NCBI GenBank assembly: GCA_020355945.1
Contig: CP070627.1
Location: 4,950,826-4,970,640 of the forward strand
Reading direction: 5' to 3'
Length of the DNA: 19,815 bases
Source of the DNA: Candidatus Aminicenantota bacterium
GTDB taxonomy: Bacteria; Acidobacteriota; Aminicenantia; UBA2199
Shown here in pieces: positions 10,001 through 17,100 of the stretch. The notes below the pieces were generated by a model. That model was given only the letters and a program-made list of their open reading frames with translations. It had not been told where the DNA came from and did not search any database. A program made the position numbers and the translations under genes. Every line of letters starts with the position of its first letter. The stretch's first letter is position 1.

Positions 10001-13000
10001 AGGATGCGGTGGTGTTGGCCAGGGAAGAGTCCCAGGGAGCCGCAGGGAAAAAATTAGTGGCCTATGTGGTCCCGGACAGCCAGCATTGGCATCCGGACCA
10101 GGACAAAGAAACTGCCAAAATTGATTTGTCCGATGAACAGGTGACGGATTGGCAGGGAGTATTTGACGACACTTATACCAAAGATCCAGGTGAGCAAGAT
10201 CCTACCTTTAATATTATTGGCTGGAACAGCAGTTATACGGGTGAGCCTATACCTGCCCAGGAGATGCAGTTGTGGGTGGACCACACGGTGGAGCGAATCC
10301 TTTCGTTAAAACCGGAGAAGGTTATGGAAATCGGATGCGGTACCGGGCTTTTTCTCTTTAGAATTATCCCCCACTGCCGTCGCTACCTGGGAACCGATAT
10401 TGCGCAGGAAGGGTTGAACTATATCCGCCAGCAATTGGATCAAAAAACAGTTGGCCAGGATAAAGAGAAATGGGCTGAACTGGAATTGATACAGCGCAGT
10501 GCTGATAATTTTGACGGTATTGATGAAGATGAATTTGACCTGGTGATTCTTAACTCTGTGGTACAGTATTTCCCTTCTGCGGATTATCTGGTAAAGGTGT
10601 TGAAAGGGGCAGCAGAGCGGGTAAAGCCCGGTGGTCATATATTCATTGGTGATGTGCGCAGTCTTTTGTTGTTGAAAACTTTACATGCTTCTGTGGAATT
10701 TTTCCAGGCAGATCCTGACGCCACCCGGGAACAGGTACTGGGCCGGGTGATGAACAAAATGTCCCTGGAACAGGAGCTGGTGATTCATCCTGGTTTCTTT
10801 TTTGCTTTGAAGAACCAGGTGCCCAAAATCAAACATGTGGAATTATTGCTGAAATACGGCCGCTACTGCAATGAACTCTCTAAATTCCGGTATGATGCGA
10901 TTCTTCATATCAATACCGGGAATGAGGATTACCTTGAAATCCAGCCGGATATGGTGTTGGATTGGAAACAGGAAAAGCCGGGTATCCCGGAGATTGGGCA
11001 GCGGTTGAAAGAAATGGCAAAGGATCCAGGGGTGATAGTGGTTACCAGTGTTCCTGACGGTCGGGCTGCAGAGGATATCCAGGTGTTAAAATGGCTCAGC
11101 GAGGCGAATGAGTCAACCAATGTAGGTGAATATCGACAGCTCCTGGCAGAGGGTAAAGTAAAAGAAATTGGTATTGATCCCAATGATTTCCTGGAATTGG
11201 CCCGGGATTTGCCTTTTCATATCGCTGTCACCCTTTCATGGTTTCCCGGTCTAGAAGGTTCAAAAGAGGCAGAAGGTGTAGAAGGCACCTATAATGTGGT
11301 ATTCAGGCATCAAAACTTTAAAATGGAAACCAGGGCAGCGATCCGGGTTTATGATCCCTCTAATAAGCCGGTGGACATTCATCCCTGGGATACTTATACT
11401 AACAATCCCCTGTTGATGAAGATTTCCGGTAAACTGGTACCGGAACTGCGGGAATTTTTGAAAGAGCGGCTGCCTGAATACATGATGCCCTCTCATTTTA
11501 TTCTCCTGGATCGATTACCCCTGACATCCAATGGCAAACTGGATCGCAAAACACTGTTCCTGCATGAGCCTATTCAATTGACCGCAGCATCAGCAGAACA
11601 AGAGAACCAGTTTGTAGAACCCCATACCCAAACGGAAAAACTATTCGCAGAAATATGGGAAAGCGTATTGTTTCTTGATAAAATTGGAATAAACAATAAT
11701 TTCTTTCAATTGGGTGGAGATTCCATTAATGCCATTCAAGTCATCTCAAGAGCCAATAAGCAAGGGTTTAACCTGACTATCCGCGATCTTTACCAGAATT
11801 TAACCATTGCAGAATTGGCCCAATGTGCGGAAAAGTCCCAGGCCCATGTGCCGGGAGAAGAGTCTGGGGGTTTTCTGTTGGAAATAGACATAGAAGAAGT
11901 GCTGCGCAATTTACCCCCTGATGTGGAAGTAGAAACCATTCATCCGTTAACGCCATTTCAAAAGCATATGTTGTCCCATTATCTAAGGGACCCGGCCAGG
12001 GAAAATGAGCCCGGGCTATTTATGACCTATCGGGCGGGCCGATTACCCTATGAACACCTGGAAATTTCATTGCTAGAAACAGCTTTTGAGAAGGTAACCG
12101 AGATTTATCCTTATTTACGCACTGCCTTTATGTGGGAGAAGGTAAAAGAACCTGTTCAGGTTGTTTATAAAAAGGGAAAGCCCTGTTTACATTATCATGA
12201 TTGGAGCTCTTTGTCGGCTGATGAGCAGGAAAAGCAGTTGGAGAAATATATAGAAGAGGACTGTTCTCAGGGGTTTGATCGCGATAAACCCGAAGTCTAC
12301 CGCATATCCATAATAAAAATGAGTGAAGGTGATTATGGTTATGTTTTAACTGCGGATTACATGCGTGTGGATGGATGGAGTACCACGCTGGTTTTGAATA
12401 CTTTCGTGTCCTATTGTTTTGCATTAGCTTCCGGTGACACGCTTGACTTAGAGGAGGACTATAGTGATAGTAATTATAGAGATTTCCATGGGTGGTTACG
12501 GTGGCAGGATGCCTTCAAAGGCCAGCATTTTTGGAGTGGGATGTTGGAGGATTGCAGGTTTCCCACCCCTTTGGCAGCAGAAGTCCCGGGGAATATACCT
12601 GGAAAGGACCGGGGGTTTGCCAGGCAGCATCGTTATCTTTCGGAAGCAGAAACCGCAGAATTGGAGTCCTTGATCAAACAGAATCAAATGGTGCTGAGTA
12701 CCCTTGGCTGGGCAGCCTGGGCAATGCTTCTCAACCACTATACCTCTGAGGACAACGTTATATTTGGAATTTTGGTTTCCGGTCGGTCCAGCGCCCAGGC
12801 TTTTGTAGAGACAATGGTGGGACAAACCCTGAATGTTTTACCTGTAAAAGTCAACGTGTCCCCTGAAAAACCGTTGTGGGACTGGCTGAGAGAAATCTGG
12901 GAAATCCAGGTTGAGCTGAGCCAGTATGAATATACGCCCCAAGATAAAGTTCGTGAATGGTGGAATGTACCACCAGAAAAACACCTGTTTGAAAGTTACC

Positions 13001-13278
13001 TGGTGGTCATGAATTTTCCAGGCATCAGGCAAGGGATGAAAGAATCACAACAGTCTACACGAACTGTACATGACTATATCGCCCAATTAGAATATCCCCT
13101 GCGGGTAGACCTATATCCAGGACCGGCATTGTGTTTAATTATGCATTATTATCGGCGTTATTTTAATGATGCTGCTGTTAAAAAAATGCTTGATGACTTT
13201 TATACGCTGATCAATGAAATCCCTAAAAATCTCCACCGCACCACTAAAGAATTAATGGATACCATCCGTAACCAGTAA
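7069..13278 (+). CDS. NRPS: C-A(Ser)/N-methyltransferase-PCP-degenerate C
   Basis: This 2069-residue protein starts at ATG 7069, six bases after an AAGGAAGG ribosome binding site and 15 bases after the previous stop. Its acidic N-terminal segment may dock to the upstream ACP. The first C domain has HHIASDT (residues 181-187), where the usual DG is DT. The A domain has YTSGSTGRPKGV, YGPTE and YRTGDLARW; its specificity positions read D-V-W-H-I-S-L-V-D-K, close to serine codes such as that of EntF. Between A8 and A10 lies an N-methyltransferase of about 400 residues with the SAM loop MEIGCGTG (from residue 1086), NSVVQYFP and FRYDA. A domains interrupted at this point generally N-methylate the tethered residue. 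PCP: LGGDS, Ser1552. The last domain is C-like (LTPFQKHM), but the catalytic HHxxxDG reads DYMRVDG (residues 1763-1769). There is no thioesterase or epimerase, so the chain should pass to another protein. Confidence 0.95.
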   Translation: MSHKEETFAFEQEELSAEESALLAQMLKGDFSGQLKEPEIPRREVFSPVPLSFGQRRLWILDQLVPGSAFYNIPLVYRLEGEFDTSAFERSINEIVRRHESLRTIFGTENEEPVQVILPEMKIDVPIISLEHLSGLEQEEEILRLASKEAVKPFDLSKGPLMRVTLLRLGPQHHVLLYTTHHIASDTWSTENFIQELVTLYSGFLSGKLSPLEKLRVQYPDFALWQQQRMQGELLEKQFSYWREMLGTDIPILELPADRQRPAVQTYSGDTQSFVLEESLYEKVIALAFRMECSLFMFLLAALNVLFYRYCGQEDILVGSPIANRTRKEIEGLIGYFSNTLVFRTDLSGNPSFRQLLERVRKVTSEAYDNQDIPFEKLVEEFQPERYMSLTPLFQVMLVLQNVPKQQVNLPGQGFSISSISVHNKTCKFDLWISITQLGKILSGVIEYNSDIFIAFTIKRLINHFEILLKGIVQEPDGRINDFPILSPEERKQLLMDWNNTEKEYSIRCIHHMFDEQVEKTPEHLALKGNGQLSIVNCQLSTEKEPFGRILNAFGGMHLTYRELNEKSGQLACLLRAKGVQEDTIVGIMAERSIEMVIGLLGILKAGGAYLPLDPEYPEERIHYILKDSGAEILLKDNDFTPEAFTTCPKGTSSFGIWNLEFGISPRGGQLAYVIYTSGSTGRPKGVMISHAGICNRLLWMQETYRLTPDDRVLQKTPFGFDVSVWEFFLPLLNGAGLVMAVPGGHKDSAYLVEVISKEKITTMHFVPSMLNVFLEEPEISQIRSLKRVICSGEALPFEYLERFFAYFDGHSGVELHNLYGPTEASVDVTSWPCNRGLSRKVIPIGRPIANTQIYILDRNSNLVPIGVPGELHIGGIQLARGYLNNPELTNDKFLIINYKLKTVNKSFCGGSRGAVFSKRAPLVAEGNKIYRTGDLARWLSDGTIEFLGRLDFQVKVRGFRIELGEIESTLRKHDALQDAVVLAREESQGAAGKKLVAYVVPDSQHWHPDQDKETAKIDLSDEQVTDWQGVFDDTYTKDPGEQDPTFNIIGWNSSYTGEPIPAQEMQLWVDHTVERILSLKPEKVMEIGCGTGLFLFRIIPHCRRYLGTDIAQEGLNYIRQQLDQKTVGQDKEKWAELELIQRSADNFDGIDEDEFDLVILNSVVQYFPSADYLVKVLKGAAERVKPGGHIFIGDVRSLLLLKTLHASVEFFQADPDATREQVLGRVMNKMSLEQELVIHPGFFFALKNQVPKIKHVELLLKYGRYCNELSKFRYDAILHINTGNEDYLEIQPDMVLDWKQEKPGIPEIGQRLKEMAKDPGVIVVTSVPDGRAAEDIQVLKWLSEANESTNVGEYRQLLAEGKVKEIGIDPNDFLELARDLPFHIAVTLSWFPGLEGSKEAEGVEGTYNVVFRHQNFKMETRAAIRVYDPSNKPVDIHPWDTYTNNPLLMKISGKLVPELREFLKERLPEYMMPSHFILLDRLPLTSNGKLDRKTLFLHEPIQLTAASAEQENQFVEPHTQTEKLFAEIWESVLFLDKIGINNNFFQLGGDSINAIQVISRANKQGFNLTIRDLYQNLTIAELAQCAEKSQAHVPGEESGGFLLEIDIEEVLRNLPPDVEVETIHPLTPFQKHMLSHYLRDPARENEPGLFMTYRAGRLPYEHLEISLLETAFEKVTEIYPYLRTAFMWEKVKEPVQVVYKKGKPCLHYHDWSSLSADEQEKQLEKYIEEDCSQGFDRDKPEVYRISIIKMSEGDYGYVLTADYMRVDGWSTTLVLNTFVSYCFALASGDTLDLEEDYSDSNYRDFHGWLRWQDAFKGQHFWSGMLEDCRFPTPLAAEVPGNIPGKDRGFARQHRYLSEAETAELESLIKQNQMVLSTLGWAAWAMLLNHYTSEDNVIFGILVSGRSSAQAFVETMVGQTLNVLPVKVNVSPEKPLWDWLREIWEIQVELSQYEYTPQDKVREWWNVPPEKHLFESYLVVMNFPGIRQGMKESQQSTRTVHDYIAQLEYPLRVDLYPGPALCLIMHYYRRYFNDAAVKKMLDDFYTLINEIPKNLHRTTKELMDTIRNQ
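8660..8692. repeat. In-frame heptamer tandem repeat (GTCAATT)n, A domain of second synthase
   Basis: Four full GTCAATT units (8660-8687) plus a partial one, identical to the tract at 2180-2212 including the trailing ACGGAAA. It encodes GQLSIVNCQLSTE immediately before the A1-region TYRELN. Confidence 0.92.
8703..8734. repeat. Paired small hairpins next to the GTCAATT tract
   Basis: GCCC-TTC-GGGC (8703-8713) and CGCC-TTT-GGCG (8724-8734) flank ATTTTAAA. The GGCG of the first can also pair with the CGCC of the second. The stretch encodes extra residues (EPFGRILNAFGG) absent from the matching loop of the first synthase. Confidence 0.6.
9010..9061. repeat. Hairpin plus in-frame heptamer repeat (TTTGGAA)4
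   Basis: A perfect hairpin TGCCC-GAA-GGGCA (9010-9022) is followed by four TTTGGAA units (9031-9058) and a partial unit. They encode part of the loop before YTSGSTGRPKGV, the same A-domain loop that carries the CCTYAA repeat in the first synthase. Confidence 0.88.
9757..9770. repeat. Two-unit heptamer repeat (ATAAATT)2
   Basis: Two perfect ATAAATT units inside an A+T-rich stretch (about 9751-9783), directly before palindromic copy 2. They encode LIINYKLK in the loop before A7. Confidence 0.65.
9784..9851. repeat. GC-rich palindromic element, copy 2 (in frame, complete)
   Basis: The element starts AAAAGTTTTTGC and ends GCCGAAGGCAA. The arm CCAGGGGGGC (9803-9812) pairs perfectly with GCCCCCCTGG (9829-9838), and TTTTTT/AAAAA lies in the loop. 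It encodes SFCGGSRGAVFSKRAPLVAE just before the A7 motif YRTGD, the same place as copy 1. Confidence 0.9.
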
Positions 13279-13307
13279 TTCACCCCCATAAGGAAGATAG
13301 TCAAATG

Positions 13308-13332
13308 TAACCATACTTAGTAACCATACTTT
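13308..13332. repeat. 13-bp tandem duplication after the second synthase
   Basis: TAACCATACTTAG (13308-13320) is followed at once by TAACCATACTT, giving two nearly identical units about 30 bases after the stop of the second synthase. Confidence 0.75.
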
Positions 13333-13523
13333 TCCTTAAACAGGAATTGATACCAGGACCACTGGAAAATCCGGAGATTAACCCTGAATAAACTGAACCC
13401 GCTGAATTTACAAAATAAGTAAAGCTGAAAACTCCTGTCAGTAAAGAAAAGGAGGGGGTGAGAGGTTAGCAATATAGGTTTAAATAAATGAATTTTTCCC
13501 CCGGGGAGTATGAAAACATGGTT

Positions 13524-13569
13524 TCAAAATGGTTTATTGATAGGCGATTCGGGGATTTCACCATTTTGA
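13524..13569. repeat. 10-bp perfect inverted repeat in the gap
   Basis: TCAAAATGGT (13524-13533) and ACCATTTTGA (13560-13569) are exact reverse complements with 26 bases between. There is no T-run after it, so a terminator is unlikely. It could be an RNA hairpin or an operator-like dyad upstream of the AraC-type gene. Confidence 0.6.
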
Positions 13570-13732
13570 GAACAAGTTCAGTTTTTTCAGGGTTTTCAAG
13601 AAGTGAGAATCGTGGTATTTTATTAGAGACAGCAATGAAATTGGTAAACTTGCTGACTCATTTCATTTAATCCTCTGCAGAAGAAGCCCATAACCAGTGG
13701 CGGAAGCTTGTCTCAAGACAGTGATATATCGT

Positions 13733-13760
13733 TTCCAATTCCAACATTCCATCATTCCAG
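13733..13760. repeat. Degenerate short repeat (ATTCCAnn)
   Basis: TTCCA occurs at 13733, 13739, 13747 and 13755, spaced 6, 8 and 8 bases, about 40 bases before the AraC-type gene. Confidence 0.5.
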
Positions 13761-13801
13761 ATCAATTGTCAGCGCAGTGAAATAAGTTCTAATCTTCAAA
13801 G

Positions 13802-14167
13802 ATGAAAATGGCTAATTTATCCGACCGGGTAGTGGAATTTGTATTAAAGTGTCCGGATGAAGAACTGGGTGTACTGTCGGTAAGAAAGCTGGCCAGGATC
13901 TTTGATGTTAGTGAATCCTTCTTGTCGCGAAAATTTCGGATTAGTAAACCTTATTCCATCGGTAAATTTATTTTTAGGGAACGGATGTTTAGGGCTGCAT
14001 CATTGCTCAAAGAGAATAACCAGATCACGATAAAGTCTCTCTCCGAAACCATTGGATTTTATGATTATAATTATTTTATACGAGCTTTTAAAAAGTTTTA
14101 CGGCATTTCCCCATCGCAGTATAGGAATTGCAAAAAAAAGCTTTTTAAAGAAATTAAAACTTTTTAA
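13802..14167 (+). CDS. Small AraC-type DNA-binding protein
   Basis: This 121-residue protein corresponds to an AraC-type DNA-binding domain alone, with no room for a sensor domain. The first helix-turn-helix is near residues 26-46 (SVRKLARIFDVSESFLSRKF). The second, near 75-105, carries the family signature around FIRAFKKFYGISPSQYR. ATG 13802 is the first start after an in-frame TAA at 13790; ATG 13808 is an alternative. Neither has a good ribosome binding site. The gene lies between two synthase genes, in the same direction, 23 bases before the third, so a role in regulating this cluster is plausible but inferred. Its last codons fall in a 19-bp tandem duplication that supplies the stop. Any effector would have to be sensed elsewhere, or the protein responds to its own abundance. 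Confidence 0.85.
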   Translation: MKMANLSDRVVEFVLKCPDEELGVLSVRKLARIFDVSESFLSRKFRISKPYSIGKFIFRERMFRAASLLKENNQITIKSLSETIGFYDYNYFIRAFKKFYGISPSQYRNCKKKLFKEIKTF

Positions 14168-14178
14168 AGAAATTAAAA
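14141..14178. repeat. Perfect 19-bp tandem duplication across the stop of the AraC-type gene
   Basis: CTTTTTAAAGAAATTAAAA occurs at 14141-14159 and again at 14160-14178. As 19 is not a multiple of 3, the second copy is read in another frame and provides the TAA at 14165. With one copy removed the frame would continue to a TAG inside the start of the third synthase. Confidence 0.93.
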
Positions 14179-14190
14179 AGAGAACCACCT

Positions 14191-17100
14191 ATGAATATGA
14201 ATTATAGCCAGGCAAACACATCAGGTAAAAAGAATATCGAGGACATTTTGGCGTTGACTCCCATGCAGGAAGGGATGTTTTTTGATTATTTAGGGTCCCC
14301 AGGCAGTTCCCGGTATTTTGAGCAATTGAGTTTAACCCTCCGGGGTGAGATTGACCGGCAGGCCATTGAAGGTGCCTGGAATGTGGTGATTGAGACCAAT
14401 GAGATGCTTCGAGCGGTTTACCGGTGGGAAAAAATAAAAAAACCAGTGCAAGTGATTTTAAAAACACACCCGGTGGACTTAAGATATTATGATTTATCCG
14501 GCCAGGGTATTCATGAGCAGGAGAAATTATTGGAAAACATAAAAAGGGCAGACAGGGCTGAAGCGTTTGACCTGCGCCGGGTGCCCTTTCGCGTTACCCT
14601 GTGTCAAACTGGAAAAAATAAAGCAGAAATGATTATCAGTAACCATCATATTTTGTATGATGGATGGAGTAACGGGATTATTCTTAAGGAGTTATTAAAT
14701 GCTTATAATGACATATTGGCCCATGGGCAATCCCAAAAAATAAATAAAAGTAAATTCAAAGATTTTTTAAGGTGGTTACATACCACCGGCAATAAGGATA
14801 AACAAGAGAAATTCTGGAAACATTATTTACTCAGAGATAGTGATAAAAAAATAGGTATAGATAAACCTGAAAAATTTCAAGTAAGAAGAAAAAAAAGAGA
14901 GAGCCGAAGCGTTTCCCAATATTTATTTCCATTTCCCGATGAACTCAATGAAAAGTTACTTTCTTTTGTGAAGCAGCATAAGATAACGTTATCTTCATTG
15001 CTTACCGGTGGTTGGGGTTTATTACTGCGGGAATATAATGGTGTGGAAGATATTATTTTTAACACCACTGTATCGGGTCGCCGGGCAAAGATGAAAGGTA
15101 TTGAAGATATGGTGGGAATGTTTATTAATACGCTGCCGCTGCGGGTCCGGGCCCTGTCGTCAGAAACAATCGAGGAGGTTCTGGTTCGGTTGGAGGCAGA
15201 ATCAAGACAGCGGGAAGAGTATGAAAATACCTCCTTGACCGATATCAACGAATATCTCGAAACTTACTCGGTGTATCCCGGGGAAACCTTGTTTGATTCC
15301 GTACTCATCCTGGAAAATTACCCGTTGGATCGGCAATTGATCCGAAGCAGCCGTCAATTATCCGTAGAGTCCTTCTCTATTTTTGGCATGACCCACTATG
15401 ATGTAACACTTATCATTACCATATTTGATGGTATTGAGCTGGATATTACCTATAACAATGATTGTTTTGATGAAGAAACCATTGAGCGGTTGGTGCGTCA
15501 TTTTATCTTTATCCTGGAAGAGATGGTAACAAACCCTCTCCGGGCAGCAGCAGATTTAAAGGTATTGTCGGATGCAGCCAGGAAAGAACTCCGGGAGCGT
15601 TTTTTGCCTATTCAACAAAACGAAGCACCCACAGGGGCAAAATATATTGCACCCGGTGATACCGTGGAGGAGAAACTGGCATCGGTGTGGTCAGAGGTAT
15701 TAAAGGTGGATAAATCCGAGATCGGCATTGATGCTGATTTTTTTGATTTTGGTGGTCATTCCTTAAAGGTTTCTTTGCTGGTGTCGCGGATACACCGGGT
15801 ATTTGCTGTAAAGGTCCCCCTGGAAGAGGTCTTCAAACGCCCTACGATTAGACAATTGGGAGAATATATCCGGGAATGCGCGGAAGAACATTATCCAGGG
15901 TATGAGGCCATCGAACCGGTGGAAAAGAAAGATTATTATGAATTATCCTCGGTGCAGCATCGGATGTTTGCCCTTCAGCAGCTTGACCCGGGAAGCACCG
16001 CTTACAATGTCTCTTCTGTTATGGAAGTAGAAGGCCCCCTGGATAATGAAACAATTGAGCGTTTTGAAGAGGCGTTCCGGCATTTGATTCAACGGCATGA
16101 AAGCCTGCGCACCTCTTTTATAATAGTAAACGGAAAACCCGTGCAGCGCATCCAGTCAAAAGTTTTTGCGGGGGTCCGCGGCTGCAGGGGGGCAGTTTTT
16201 TCAAAAAGTGCCCCCTGTCCGCCGGAGGCAATGATTCAAGATTTCATAAAGCCCTTTGATCTGGCCAAAGCGCCGCTTTTGCGGGTCTGTTTGGCTAAAA
16301 TCAATGAAAATCATCACCTGTTGATGCTGGACATGCATCACATGATTACCGATGGTTTTTCCATGGACATATTTATTAAAGAGTTTACTGCTTTGTGTCG
16401 GGGGGAGGATTTGCCCGGTTTAAAAAAACAGTATAAAGATTTTTCCCAATGGCAGTATTCCTGTCTCCAGTCAGGAAAATTCAAAGCACAGGAAGATTAT
16501 TGGTTAGCCCGGTTTCCCGGTGAGGTCCCGGTGCTCAACCTTTTGACTGATTATGCGCGGCAAACCATACGATCTTTTGAAGGAGAACGGGTTTATTTTG
16601 TTTTGGAACAATCACTTACCCGCCAGGTCCATCAATTGGTCCGGGATGCCGGGGCCACATTGTTTATGGTACTCCTGGCCGTTTTAAATGTACTATTATC
16701 CCGGTACACCGGCCAGGAAGATATTGTTATTGGCACCACGGTTGCAGGAAGGAGGCATCCTGAACTGGAAAATATGGTGGGGGTGTTTATTGAGACCCTG
16801 GCCATCCGCAGCCAGCCGGCAGGAGATAAAACATTTGCAGCGTTTTTGCAAGAGGTGCGAGCCCAAACATTGGCCGCCTATGAGAATGAAGCCTATCCCT
16901 TCAGGGAGTTGGTTAAAAAGACCGGCGAAGACACGAATATGAGCCACAATCCCCTATTCAATGTAATGTTAATCGTTCAAAATGTGGATATAGCCGAATT
17001 GGAAGTGGAAGGATTAAGGTTCTTTTCTTATCCCTATTATTCGAAGGTATCCAAGCTGGACCTGACATTGGAGGCAGTGGAAACGGGAGGTGAAGTCCGG

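Larger units (their letters stand above)
13279..13801. other. 523-bp gap between synthase genes, no convincing gene
   Basis: The gap holds a 13-bp tandem repeat (13308-13332), a purine-rich ribosome-binding-like run at about 13447-13459, an inverted repeat (13524-13569), a short TGTCT-CA-AGACA hairpin near 13710, and a degenerate TTCCA repeat (13733-13760). A 60-codon frame at 13488-13670 matches nothing I recognise and the purine run is too far upstream to serve it. The gap probably holds the control region for the AraC-type gene and the genes after it. I see no clear -35/-10 pair and no hairpin-plus-T terminator. Confidence 0.6.

Noticed and set aside
13524..13600. Rho-independent terminator after the second synthase
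   Set aside because: The dyad is A+T-rich with a long loop and no T-run follows directly.
13488..13670. 60-codon open frame in the gap before the AraC-type gene
   Set aside because: No recognisable motif and no ribosome binding site at a workable distance. It also spans an inverted repeat, so it is treated as chance.
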